Below, piece after piece: positions 1 through 8,838 of a stretch of 64,000 bases of DNA. The translations under genes and the position numbers were made by a program. Source of the DNA: Taibaiella chishuiensis (GTDB lineage: Bacteria > Bacteroidota > Bacteroidia > Chitinophagales > Chitinophagaceae); assembly GCF_003014535.1 (NCBI RefSeq), contig NZ_PYGD01000002.1, positions 578,808 through 642,807 on the forward strand, in the 5' to 3' direction. A model generated the notes under the pieces. That model saw only the letters and a list, made by a program, of their open reading frames with translations. It did not search any database and was not told the origin of the DNA. Within the stretch, counting starts at the first letter, position 1. Each line of letters opens with the position of its first letter.

Positions 1-758
1 AATCTTCTGGGTGCATGCTTTCGGTATTGGATGATGAAGGTCAAAGTTACACCGGTAATAGTTACGATGAAGGTGTTTGCCATATCGGTACATTGCCCTT
101 TGCTTCGTATTGCTGGTCCGTTGCCGGGGGGAAAAGCGTTATAGCTTACCGTTGTCGGCACTGGTGCGATCGTCGCGGCCGGGACCCGGTATACTTTGTC
201 TTGCCGGCCGCGAATAGTTTTTGACCTTAGTACAAACAGAAAGACTGTAAGTCTCATAATGATACGCGTTAGTGATAGATGGGCTGGAAACCTGCGCCTG
301 GCCTGCGATACAGCAATAGCGCAAGGACTTTGAGTTTTCTGACCTTACAATTTGTATGTAAAAACATCATTTATGCACGTTTTTAAACAGGCGTGTTTTC
401 GTCGTTAAAAGTTGCCATCTGCAAGGCGTAAACGTAATGATGAAGCCCCGGGGATACAGGTGTAAAAAGCGGTACAATGATCTCCAGGAAAAGCCGGTTT
501 GGTTCCTGGTATTTTGTTTTTTAATGTCCTGTAAAACTTTGTTTAAAAAGTATTTGTGTCGTTTTGTTTCTGTGCTGAAAGGCCTTCCGGGACAAGGTTT
601 CAGCATAGCTAAAATTGTAATTACAGGTGGGCATAAACGCCGCGTGATTGGTACAGATGGAGGGTTCTGTTCCGGGTGTAATTGCTGTTTTGCTCCCGGT
701 TTGCGTAACCAACCTTCATCCTTTATGCGCCGTCTATGGTCAAAAAAAGACCATTATT
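1..758. other. Intergenic left edge, no confident gene
   Basis: No convincing gene is seen before the first secreted protein. One minus-strand frame is open from an ATG at 257 to the left edge (85 codons) but has no signal peptide, no recognisable motif and no obvious ribosome binding site. Plus-strand frames here are short and overlap each other. The stretch 330-560 is AT-rich and may hold the promoter of the downstream gene. Confidence 0.4.
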
Positions 759-2024
759 ATGAACAGATTGAAGGGCATCGTGACCGTACTCGTTTTAAGT
801 TTCAGCTCCCTGTACGCTCAGGGCAAAATCAAAAAAGTATTATTCATCGGCAATAGTTATACGTCGACCAACGACCTGCCGCTGATCATTGCTAAAATGG
901 CTGCAGCCGGTGGCGACAGCCTCGTGTATAAAAAGAGTATAGATGGTGGGAGATGGTTCCGGCAGCATGCCACCGATCCGGCTACGCTTAATTTAATTGC
1001 CGAGGGCAATTGGGACTACGTCGTACTACAGGAGCAAAGCCAGGCGCCTGCTTTCCAGGAATACCAGGTGATACGCGATGTATATCCCTATGCCAAAAAA
1101 CTGGACAGCCTGGTACATAAATACAACAAATGCACCAAGACCGTTTTTTATATGACCTGGGGCAGGCAGATCGGGGATACACAGAATTGTGCCAACCACC
1201 CCGAGGTCTGTACTTATGCCGGTATGGACGATCTGCTGCAGCTTCGCTACAGTAAGATGGCGGAGGATAACGCCGCACAGTTATGCCCGGTAGGCCGCGT
1301 ATGGCGCAACATCCGGACGAATCATCCCGGTATCACGCTTTATATTCCCGATGGAAGTCATCCTTCGCCGGCGGGATCCTTTATCGCCGCTTCCGGTTTT
1401 TATACGATGTTTTTCGGCAAGGATCCCAGCCTGAATGCCTTTACCGGCGGGTTGCCGGTAGCCGATGCCAATATCATCAAACAGGCGGCCAAAGCGATCG
1501 TATATGATAGCCTGGCCTATTGGAAAAGGCATTCCCCGGAACCGTTGTCGGCCTTTTCGTATACGAAGCATAACAACGATGTCGCCTTTCATGCACCAAC
1601 CGTAGCAGGTGTTACATACGAATGGGACTTCGGAGATGCGGGCGCAAAAGGTACTACCGCCGATGTTAACCATACCTACGCGCAGCAGGGAACCTATACG
1701 GTATGCCTGAAGGTGTATAATGCCTGCGATACTTCAGTTACCTGTCAAACGGTAAACCTGGGTACAACAGGCATTAACGGCAACAGCCAAACTGTGGCCA
1801 GGTACTATCCCAACCCGACCACCGGTATGCTGACCCTGGAGCTTCCTGCAGCCGGGTATCGCTATGCCGTCTACAACACCGTAGGGGCATTGCTGATGGA
1901 GGGACGACTGGCGCAGGCCAATGCGGGCCTGGATCTGCGTGCGCTGGCAACCGGTATGTACTTTGTACAACTAACGGATGTCGATCATAATGCCGAAGTG
2001 ATCCGGGTGGTAAAGAGCCTGTAA
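759..2024 (+). CDS. Secreted SGNH-hydrolase-like protein with PKD and T9SS type A sorting domain
   Basis: A 421-residue exported protein. Residues 1-21 form a signal peptide, followed at once by the SGNH/GDSL block I motif IGNSY (Ser33 the likely nucleophile). A later DGSHPS motif near residue 200 supplies the Asp-x-x-His expected for block V, so an esterase or deacetylase acting outside the cell is plausible. A PKD-like beta-sandwich follows (about 265-335, with YEWDFGD), and the last 70 residues are a T9SS type A domain (YYPNPTTG to the end), so the protein is probably moved through the T9SS and anchored or released. The start at 759 is chosen because it gives a clean signal peptide; the longer in-frame start at 648 adds an unconvincing Cys-rich extension. 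The substrate is unknown. Confidence 0.85.
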   Translation: MNRLKGIVTVLVLSFSSLYAQGKIKKVLFIGNSYTSTNDLPLIIAKMAAAGGDSLVYKKSIDGGRWFRQHATDPATLNLIAEGNWDYVVLQEQSQAPAFQEYQVIRDVYPYAKKLDSLVHKYNKCTKTVFYMTWGRQIGDTQNCANHPEVCTYAGMDDLLQLRYSKMAEDNAAQLCPVGRVWRNIRTNHPGITLYIPDGSHPSPAGSFIAASGFYTMFFGKDPSLNAFTGGLPVADANIIKQAAKAIVYDSLAYWKRHSPEPLSAFSYTKHNNDVAFHAPTVAGVTYEWDFGDAGAKGTTADVNHTYAQQGTYTVCLKVYNACDTSVTCQTVNLGTTGINGNSQTVARYYPNPTTGMLTLELPAAGYRYAVYNTVGALLMEGRLAQANAGLDLRALATGMYFVQLTDVDHNAEVIRVVKSL

Positions 2025-2080
2025 ACTAAGATATTGAAGTTGCAGTTCAGCCTGCAGCGATAAAAAGCTTTGAGACTAAC

Positions 2081-2122
2081 CACACAAAGGCAGGGCTGGG
2101 TATCCGGCCCTGCCTTTGTGTG
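2081..2122 (+). terminator. Hairpin after the SGNH protein gene
   Basis: A perfect 16-base inverted repeat (2081-2096 with 2107-2122) has a 10-base loop, about 57 bases after the stop of the upstream gene. It lacks a strong T-run, so it may be a terminator or an mRNA-stabilising hairpin. Confidence 0.6.
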
Positions 2123-2277
2123 CGCTGATGATTAAACCCCGTATAAATGCTGAAACAGAACGGATCCGGCCCGGGGTAACCGGGCTCCTGTTACCTTATC
2201 GTTAGCTGCGGTTTTACATGCAAGGCTTTGCTTATTTTTACAGGTTTTTTGACCTTGTACCCTTAACCCTTTAAACC

Positions 2278-4188
2278 GTGAACCTGAAACTTTTACTTTT
2301 TGCAATGCTGTTTGCCTGTTGCTGCAGTTCCTTGCCCGCTCAAAACCTTCAATGGATAAAATCATTTGGTCCGAATACGACCATACAGGCAAATGCCCAG
2401 AAAATAACCCGCGATCCTGCAGGTAATATTTATATCGGGGGATCATTCCGGGGCACCGTAGATTTTGATCCCGGTCCCGGTGTATTTGAAGTTACGGCCA
2501 ACCCCTTCAGCAGCGCTTATTTATTGAAGGTGGATGCCAACGGGAATTTCCTGTGGGTAAGAAGCTGGGCAGATATAGAAGTAAGTGGCCTGGAAATCGA
2601 TGCTGCCGATCATTTATACGTAACGGGCGCCAATGGTCTCGCTAAAAAATATGCGGCAGATGGTACCCTGATCTGGTCGAAGACGATACCCGGAAACGCC
2701 GAAACCAGGGCGATCAAAATCCTGGATAACAATTTGTATTTCGTTGGCGGACTCGCCGGTACTTTAACCTACACTACGGCAAACGGCACGCAGACCGCCA
2801 TCTCGAATGGGCAGCGCGATATCTTCATTATGAAGGCCGACACCAGCGGCCAGATCAAATGGCTGAAACAGATCGGGGGTGTCGACGACGACCGGGCATT
2901 TTGTTTAACAACAACGAGCGATGGTAAAATAGTGGTGGGCGGCACCTACCGCAATACTGTTGATTTTGACCCCGGTCCCGGCGTATATAATCTTACTTCT
3001 TTAAATGTGGATGAAGCATTCGTGGTACAGCTGGATACCAATGGCAACTTTCAATGGGCGGATGGCTTTATAGGTGCAGGCAACTCCATAGTCAATGGCC
3101 TGGCTACAGACAACGGTAACAACATCTACGGTGTAGGTTATTATACCATAAACCTCGACCTGGACCCTACGGCCGGGCAAAACCTCGTTACTTCGAACGG
3201 ATCGGATGATATCTTTTACTTCAAGTTAAATCCATCCGGCAATGTGCTGTGGGGTAAGTCGATTGGTGGCTCAAGTAATGACTGGGGTTACCAGGTGAAC
3301 CTAACCCCGGGGGGCGGATTAATTATCAGCGGCCGGTATTCGAGTGCCAATGTGAATTTTGATCCGGGCAATTCTAATTTTACGCACTCCTGTAACGGCG
3401 CCGGTAATGTTTATTTTATCAGTGCAGATGCTGACGGACAGTTTTTAAATGCCGGCTTTATCGAGGGTACGAGCTTGATCGATATCACCCAGTTGCGCAT
3501 CCTTCCTGGTGGCGGCTTCCTGGTAACCGGCTCCTATAACTACTGTGGCAACGGCTGTGATTTTGACCCGGGTAGTGGTACGCAGGATCTGCCTGCGCTC
3601 GACGGGTTAGCGCGTCATGCCTATTTTGCGCAGTATAGCGACATCATGCCTTTACCGCTGCACCTGCTGCGCATTAATGCCGCCAGGACAGAGCAGGGCA
3701 ACCTGGTGTCCTGGACCACAACGGATGAGGTGGGCGTACGCCACTATGAAATTGAACGGAGCTTTAATAGTATCGATTTTGAACAGGCCGGTATCGTTGC
3801 TGCCTATAACCGTACCGGTATCCACCAATATGGGTTTACTGATATTGACGGGGTGAACTATGGAGCAAGCGTATACTATCGTATCAAGATGGTGGACCGG
3901 GACAACTCCTATAAATACTCGAAGATCGTGTCGTTGACAGGCAGCAAGCCGGGCGATGGGATAATACTTAGTCCCAACCCTGTAACCGATATACTTGTTG
4001 TTGGCGGCGCGGCCGAAAACGATAAGCTGCTGGTGCGGGATATATGCGGGCATGTGGTGATGTCCGGTGTGCTGCATAAGCCGGCAGGTAACAGGCTTGA
4101 TGTAAGGCAACTGCTGCCTGGTATATATATACTATCTGTGGTAAGAGCGGATGGGGCCGTAATCCATACTAAATTTACCAGGCAGTAA
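2278..4188 (+). CDS. Secreted SBBP-type beta-propeller protein with T9SS type A sorting domain
   Basis: A 636-residue protein starting at GTG; residues 1-21 are a typical signal peptide ending in LPAQ, which supports the GTG over the next ATG inside the signal. Most of the protein (about 22-450) is a series of blades with the recurring pattern VDFDPGPG, GxxIxxTGxY and DxFxxKL, typical of SBBP/beta-propeller repeats of the Bacteroidota. A fibronectin-like segment (about 455-550, NAARTEQGNLVSWTT) precedes a type A sorting domain (ILSPNPVTD to the end). It is probably a cell-surface adhesin or binding scaffold; the ligand is unknown. A second protein with the same architecture is at 51140-53479. 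Confidence 0.88.
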   Translation: MNLKLLLFAMLFACCCSSLPAQNLQWIKSFGPNTTIQANAQKITRDPAGNIYIGGSFRGTVDFDPGPGVFEVTANPFSSAYLLKVDANGNFLWVRSWADIEVSGLEIDAADHLYVTGANGLAKKYAADGTLIWSKTIPGNAETRAIKILDNNLYFVGGLAGTLTYTTANGTQTAISNGQRDIFIMKADTSGQIKWLKQIGGVDDDRAFCLTTTSDGKIVVGGTYRNTVDFDPGPGVYNLTSLNVDEAFVVQLDTNGNFQWADGFIGAGNSIVNGLATDNGNNIYGVGYYTINLDLDPTAGQNLVTSNGSDDIFYFKLNPSGNVLWGKSIGGSSNDWGYQVNLTPGGGLIISGRYSSANVNFDPGNSNFTHSCNGAGNVYFISADADGQFLNAGFIEGTSLIDITQLRILPGGGFLVTGSYNYCGNGCDFDPGSGTQDLPALDGLARHAYFAQYSDIMPLPLHLLRINAARTEQGNLVSWTTTDEVGVRHYEIERSFNSIDFEQAGIVAAYNRTGIHQYGFTDIDGVNYGASVYYRIKMVDRDNSYKYSKIVSLTGSKPGDGIILSPNPVTDILVVGGAAENDKLLVRDICGHVVMSGVLHKPAGNRLDVRQLLPGIYILSVVRADGAVIHTKFTRQ

Positions 4189-4214
4189 AAACGGATATCT
4201 AACCGGGATCGGTG

Positions 4215-4247
4215 AAACAGCCTGCAGCTACTGCAGGCTGTTTTGTT
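4215..4247 (+). terminator. Rho-independent terminator
   Basis: A 13-base stem (4215-4227 with 4231-4243), three-base loop and T-rich tail lie 27 bases after the stop of the propeller gene. Confidence 0.85.
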
Positions 4248-4547
4248 TGGTGGCAACGCAGAGCAGGTCCTATTACGCCGGTTTTATAAAAAAAGCGGTC
4301 CATCTTTAGGATGAAACCGCCGGGGTAAAAACAAAAAAACAATTTAAGTAAACGGATTATAACTATACTACCAAATTGGATGTTGTAGCGGAGAATGAAA
4401 AGCTAAATAATGTGAAATAGTATAAATTGTATGGGTCAGTGCGAACGACTGTTATTAATGGCGAAATAGTGTTAGCGTATTCAGTGTTCGTTGTTCATCA
4501 GGGCTATTTTTACTTTTTGAATCACTTTTTAAACTCAAAGTAGAACG
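4248..4547. other. Intergenic region, AT-rich leader
   Basis: No gene is seen. A weak hairpin pairs GCGGT near 4293 with ACCGC near 4315. The rest is AT-rich and presumably carries the promoter for the gene starting at 4548; no clear TAnnTTTG element was found. Confidence 0.4.
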
Positions 4548-5339
4548 ATGAAACAACTTATTACAACAGCAGTACTATTGACAACCATGATTTGCAGCGC
4601 CTTTGCCCAGCAAAGAAAAACAGGAGTAAGAGCATACTGGATCACACCAGATACCGCAGAGCTTACCGTTGTGCCCTGTAATGACTCTTTCGACCTGGAG
4701 TTTTTGTTTATCAATGCAGGGCCGGATACCGTAAGGGTAACGGATACCTTCTTCTTCTTCGATCCTTTAACTCCGGACGGTAGGATTATGGGGGAGTACT
4801 TTACGGCGCCTGTACCCGCAGGCGATACCATAGCACACTACAAGTACAAAGCCAAGCTTTCGCAGATAGAACGGCTGGCTGATCCTGGTGATGACTATAA
4901 TGATGTATTCAAGCCTTTCTCCGATGGTACCTACGCGATATATTGTGCTGGGGTGAGCTTTTATAACGCCGCAACGCCCCCGGCCGGGTATTTGCAGCTC
5001 GATGCGGACATTGCGCCGCGTGCTGCCGCCGCCGGCATTAAAATAGACTGCAAGACGGGTATCGACGACCTGTTTACAGGCCGTACTGCGCCCGGCCTGG
5101 CGATATACCCCAATCCTGCCAGCAGGACGATTGCTTTCAAATACAACTTTGCGAATACCGGCGCTACCGTTCGCGTTACCGATATTGCGGGTCGTGTGGT
5201 CCTAGATAAAGATTTCGGCAAACAATCCGGTGAGCGCGAGATTTCATTGGATGTTTCCGGCCTGACCAATGGTATGTATTATGTAGAATTGATCACGGAT
5301 AAGCAACGCAGCGTGGGTAAAGTATCGATATCCAGGTAA
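4548..5339 (+). CDS. Secreted protein of unknown function with T9SS type A sorting domain
   Basis: A 263-residue protein. The first 21 residues are a signal peptide ending AFAQ. Residues 22-175 are an unrecognised domain with few Cys residues (VVPCNDSFDL, YAIYCAGVSFY, KIDCKTG); the pattern of an NxGPDTV motif followed by a hydrophobic strand suggests an Ig-like beta-sandwich, as an inference. Residues 188-263 are a complete type A sorting domain (AIYPNPASRT, GMYYVELIT). It is a single gene between two terminators, so probably monocistronic. No enzymatic motif was recognised. Confidence 0.82.
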   Translation: MKQLITTAVLLTTMICSAFAQQRKTGVRAYWITPDTAELTVVPCNDSFDLEFLFINAGPDTVRVTDTFFFFDPLTPDGRIMGEYFTAPVPAGDTIAHYKYKAKLSQIERLADPGDDYNDVFKPFSDGTYAIYCAGVSFYNAATPPAGYLQLDADIAPRAAAAGIKIDCKTGIDDLFTGRTAPGLAIYPNPASRTIAFKYNFANTGATVRVTDIAGRVVLDKDFGKQSGEREISLDVSGLTNGMYYVELITDKQRSVGKVSISR

Positions 5340-5410
5340 AGTATAAGCACTGTGCGCTGCCCGGTGATTATGTATTGAGATATGAAGCAGTAGCAGCAGC
5401 AAACAGACGG

Positions 5411-5437
5411 ACAAAGCCACCCTTGAGGTGGCTTTGT
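5411..5437 (+). terminator. Rho-independent terminator
   Basis: An 11-base stem (5411-5421 with 5427-5437), five-base loop and TTGTTTAT tail end the plus-strand gene that stops at 5339. Confidence 0.75.
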
Positions 5438-5839
5438 TGTTTATCTGCAGTGGTATTGTCTGCAGTACTGTGCCCCGGCCAGGAAGATAAAAGAGACTGC
5501 CGAAAGCCCTTTTGAAAGAGGAACGCAGGTAAGGACAACTGGGTGCTCATAAAGGCAGACTGCATTACCAAACAAAAAAAGGCCACTCCGGGGAGTGGCC
5601 TTTCGGGGCATTTGCCCTGCGCTTCGGGTATACAGCAGGAAGCGCTTACAGCAACAGGCCGATGACATTTTTAACCCCAGTTGCCAGGATTGGCGAGAGG
5701 TTGCTACAGATGTTATCAGTAATAGTTGGCGTGTGCAAAGGGCTGTTGTCCTGCTTCGTTACGCTTCCCGGCTGCAGGCCGGAGGGGCATCGTAGAAGGT
5801 ATGCAGGATATTTTCAGCTTCAAGAGTAGTAGCGCCGTA
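5438..5839. other. Convergent intergenic region
   Basis: This lies between convergent genes. Apart from the minus-strand terminator at 5571-5603, nothing coding is supported; frames here are short and lack ribosome binding sites. Confidence 0.45.
5571..5603 (-). terminator. Terminator for the minus-strand T9SS gene
   Basis: A 12-base inverted repeat (5578-5589 with 5592-5603) is followed on the minus strand by a run of seven T. It lies about 235 bases beyond the stop of the gene at 5840-7264. Confidence 0.65.
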
Positions 5840-7264
5840 CTACCGGGTTATTACCATACGCCGGCTTGCTATTTCCTGTCCGTCGACATACAAAGTATAG
5901 AGATAGGTGCCGGGAACCAGGTCGCTGCCTTTTACCAGGATGCTGCCGGTACCTTTTTCGTTGAGCTGTCTGCGGAGGACTTCTTTGCCGTTCATATCGA
6001 AAACCAGGATAAAACCGGATTGGTTCATCTCCGTGATCCGGTACCCGATACGGGTTTCGCCGTTAAAGGGATTAGGCGTATTCTGGTACAACTCGTTGTC
6101 ACTGCCTGCCGGCGGCGCAGGCATGTCCATTTTTTTGCGTAAAGCGGCCATTTCATTTTTCAAAGCGGCAACTTCCTCCTGTAATGTGTTAATAAGGCCG
6201 TTGGTCTTAGCCAGGGCATCCAGGTCGATCCGGCTATCATAGACATAACCCTGTTTGTCGATCACTAGGATATTGCCCTTGCCGGGTTCAAGCCGCTCAA
6301 ACCGGACATCGGAGCTGGTGAAGCCCTCATCCGGGTTGAAGCCGGAACAATTTACATGCAATAATGCCGTGGGCGTTGTTGTATTCCAGCCCAGGTTACC
6401 GGAACTGGTAATGATCCCGCGATCTGTGGCGCTGGATTGGATCCTGATAGCATTGGGCGTAAGCGTGCCAAAAATGTTATTGCCATTCATGATATTGTTG
6501 CCCTGCACTTTCCAGTAACACTCATCCGAACAGCCGGAACAGGCAACATCTTTACAACTGGCATCTCCGAAAACCAGGACTGGCGTAGCTGCGCTAAGCT
6601 GTACGCGCGCGCTCATACCGGTGAAGTTATTGGTGGTGATAACCGGGTCTACGTAAGCGCCGATCCGGATCGTTAAGGTATGGATACCCGCGCTGAGCGT
6701 TTGGGAAAATGGAGTGATGCTGAGGGCGTTGGTATAATTGGCGCCATTGGTTACCTGTGCGGGATAGGCTACCGGCGAACCATCTACCAGTACCTGGTAC
6801 ACCCAGTTGTCGGCAAGAATGTCGATACTGAAATTGATTTTTCCGCCACAGGTCCGGAAGCTACGCGAAAAGTCGATGATGTAATTATTTGCATTGCTGG
6901 GATTGTTGCTGGCTGCGGGAGTCGTAAAGCCATTGGAAGCCATATTCTGTGTATAGCTGACCCACTGCACACTGTTGGGCAGGTTGCCCCAGCCGGGAAA
7001 TTTATTAACGACCATTGCCGGTACCGGTGCCGAATACACCGGTGTAACCGCGGCAGCCATTGCGGGCGTCATAGCCGAAACGGTCCAGCCGGGAGCGGCG
7101 TTGCCGGCAGTGGTAATCGACGTGGTGGTGGTGCCGCTATACCCCGTCGAGATGTCCAGCGAATTGGTGAAGCACTGCTGCGCATGGATAATGCCCGAAG
7201 TTAAGGCTGCGAATAAAACAAGTGCAGCACGCTTTCTTAATCCTGTAGTAACTGATTGGATCAT
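5840..7264 (-). CDS. Secreted protein with coiled coil and T9SS type A sorting domain
   Basis: A 474-residue exported protein. Residues 1-28 are a signal peptide (ending IIHAQ). Residues 30-235 form a Thr/Ser/Asn-rich beta domain that reads like a surface-exposed jelly-roll. A Cys cluster (CKDVACSGCSDECYW, about 237-251) is followed by a repeat-like segment and GWNTTTPTALLHVNC, a motif common in Bacteroidota tail-fibre-like proteins. A coiled coil (about 355-383) precedes the type A domain starting at YQNTPNPFNGETRI. The layout head, stalk, anchor suggests a fibrous surface protein. No enzymatic residues are recognised. Confidence 0.85.
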   Translation of the reverse strand: MIQSVTTGLRKRAALVLFAALTSGIIHAQQCFTNSLDISTGYSGTTTTSITTAGNAAPGWTVSAMTPAMAAAVTPVYSAPVPAMVVNKFPGWGNLPNSVQWVSYTQNMASNGFTTPAASNNPSNANNYIIDFSRSFRTCGGKINFSIDILADNWVYQVLVDGSPVAYPAQVTNGANYTNALSITPFSQTLSAGIHTLTIRIGAYVDPVITTNNFTGMSARVQLSAATPVLVFGDASCKDVACSGCSDECYWKVQGNNIMNGNNIFGTLTPNAIRIQSSATDRGIITSSGNLGWNTTTPTALLHVNCSGFNPDEGFTSSDVRFERLEPGKGNILVIDKQGYVYDSRIDLDALAKTNGLINTLQEEVAALKNEMAALRKKMDMPAPPAGSDNELYQNTPNPFNGETRIGYRITEMNQSGFILVFDMNGKEVLRRQLNEKGTGSILVKGSDLVPGTYLYTLYVDGQEIASRRMVITR

Positions 7265-7636
7265 GGTTTTGTTGTTTAGGTTATTATTATTGGCTCATGG
7301 AGACTGGTAGGGGCGGAGCTGGTAGTTGGTTGTTTTTTAGGGCTTTGGAGTTGGTTCCTGGCTTGGTATTATGCGGTTGCTGTGCGCAGGGCCCGGGGCT
7401 GCGCCGTTGTTCATTCCTGTTGTCTTTACGGAAGGGCTAAGGGGCCGGGAATTGTTTGTCCCCGATGTTTGTCATCGTATTTCATAGGTAATAGAACATG
7501 GGGCATGTGGTATAACAACTTGAGGCCACCAGCCTGCGACAGGCAATCCGGGGTACTGGAAAACGGTATTGGTATAACCTGGTAAAAACAGTGGTCCTGG
7601 AGGAATGTCCTGTTTTTACCAGGTTTATTATTTGTC
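7265..7636. other. Intergenic region with one long inverted repeat
   Basis: No gene is supported. A perfect inverted repeat lies at 7578-7623 and is listed separately. The segment 7290-7470 is G/T-rich on the plus strand and has no convincing reading frame. Confidence 0.45.
7578..7623 (-). terminator. Hairpin downstream of the lanthipeptide-like gene
   Basis: A perfect 14-base inverted repeat (7578-7591 with 7610-7623) with an 18-base loop begins 13 bases after the stop of the peptide gene. There is no T-run on the minus strand, so termination strength is uncertain. Confidence 0.55.
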
Positions 7637-7894
7637 TTAACCGCAATTCATCAGGGTCACTACACAACAAACACCGAGGGGTCCCACTACCGAGGCGCAT
7701 GCCGAAGCCTGCGTGCAGGTCGGTCTTTGTGATACGGTGCAAATGGCACAGGGAGAAGTTGGCGTAGACGGACAGTTCGTTGGCGGCAGGGAATTGCCAG
7801 CGCCACCGGTAACGGTTTCCAGGTCATTCAGCAAACTCACCGTCGTTTTGCGTAAAAACAGCTTGGCATTTAATTCGATTTTTTTCTTTTTCAT
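7637..7894 (-). CDS. Class I lanthipeptide-like precursor peptide (orphan)
   Basis: An 85-residue peptide. The start at 7894 gives the leader opening MKKKKIELNAKLFLRKTTVS and the LNDLETVTGG segment typical of Bacteroidota class I lanthipeptide precursors, where a leader FxLxKxTV box is bound by the dehydratase and GG marks cleavage. The remaining 52 residues are a core rich in Ser/Thr and Cys (eight Cys: NC, PCAIC, TC, AC, CC, NC), as needed for lanthionine rings. No dehydratase (LanB), cyclase (LanC) or exporter gene is found within the window, so maturation enzymes would have to be encoded elsewhere. It follows the LytTR gene in the same direction after about 200 bases. An alternative is a non-modified Cys-rich secreted peptide. 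Confidence 0.72.
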   Translation of the reverse strand: MKKKKIELNAKLFLRKTTVSLLNDLETVTGGAGNSLPPTNCPSTPTSPCAICTVSQRPTCTQASACASVVGPLGVCCVVTLMNCG

Positions 7895-8091
7895 AAGATT
7901 TTTTTTGAAAGGTTTTACATTGAGCTTAGATCTAAACCCGGCCAACCCGGCTTGGATGCTTACCGTAGCCGGATCGTTGAAAAGCTTACCGGTACAATGA
8001 TAGCGCTAAATAAAAAACCTTAAAAACGAAATACGCCATTGTGTAAGCTGGGTTCGTAGTCCTGCAGAATATCCTCTTTTGTATGTTTTGT

Positions 8092-8838
8092 TCAGATGCC
8101 GTTGCGCAGCCGTTCCAGGAAAGCGTCTTTTTTACCGGCCGACACTTCTACGGTGCTCCTATCCTGCATCACCACGCTGCCCCCTCTGCCGCGGATATAC
8201 CGGACCAGGTACTGCAGGTTAATGATATGCGAGTGGTGTACCCTGAAAAACTGGCCAGGCGGCAACAGCATTTCACATTCTTTGAGCCGCATGCTTGTCA
8301 GTATCTTTTTACCATCGGTGGTGTAGAAAAAAGAATAGCTGTCGGAGGCCTCGCAACGGATAATATCCTGGTAGTTGAGAAAAAGATAACCATCCTGCAC
8401 CGGGATGCTGATCTTGGTATTGTTTGCCGGCTGCAGGTTTTGCAGGTATTTGACCAGGTAGTCGTTAGTTTGCTTCTGGCTTATGCGTTGCTCGGCCTTG
8501 GTTACAGCCTGTTGCAGCGCTTCGATGTCGATAGGCTTCAGGAGGTAGTCCAATACGTTTTCGCGGAAAGCCTGGACGGCATACTGGTTGTAAGCCGTTG
8601 TAAAGATGACTTCGAAAGTAAGGGTATCGAATTTCTTCAGCAGGTCAAACCCGTTGCCATTGGGCATTTCAATATCCAGGAAGATAAGGGATGGTTTGTA
8701 TTCCCGGATGACTCTATAACCCTCTTCGATATTGCCGGCAGTGCTGCAAATCTGAACCTGCGGGCAGTACAGAGCCAGCAGCTTTTCCAGGGTATCTGTA
8801 TTGGCCGATTTGTCATCAATAATTACGCTCTTGATCAT
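8092..8838 (-). CDS. LytTR-family response regulator
   Basis: A 248-residue two-component regulator. The receiver (1-120) has the acidic pair DD at 8-9, the phospho-acceptor Asp55 in FLDIEMP, the conserved Thr (TTAY) and Lys in LLKPID. The C-terminal LytTR DNA-binding domain (about 145-245) contains the typical pattern YxDIIRCEASDSY and FFRVHHSHIINLQYL. It overlaps the upstream kinase gene by 23 bases, so the pair is translationally coupled. The lanthipeptide-like gene and possibly secreted proteins nearby are candidate targets, as an inference from position only. Confidence 0.93.
   Translation of the reverse strand: MIKSVIIDDKSANTDTLEKLLALYCPQVQICSTAGNIEEGYRVIREYKPSLIFLDIEMPNGNGFDLLKKFDTLTFEVIFTTAYNQYAVQAFRENVLDYLLKPIDIEALQQAVTKAEQRISQKQTNDYLVKYLQNLQPANNTKISIPVQDGYLFLNYQDIIRCEASDSYSFFYTTDGKKILTSMRLKECEMLLPPGQFFRVHHSHIINLQYLVRYIRGRGGSVVMQDRSTVEVSAGKKDAFLERLRNGI

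Noticed and set aside
1..257. Minus-strand frame open to the left edge
   Set aside because: 85 codons without a recognised family; an open frame of this size can occur by chance, and only the edge part is seen.
437..856. 139-residue plus-strand frame
   Set aside because: It overlaps the signal peptide of the secreted hydrolase gene in another frame, and has no domain or ribosome binding site.
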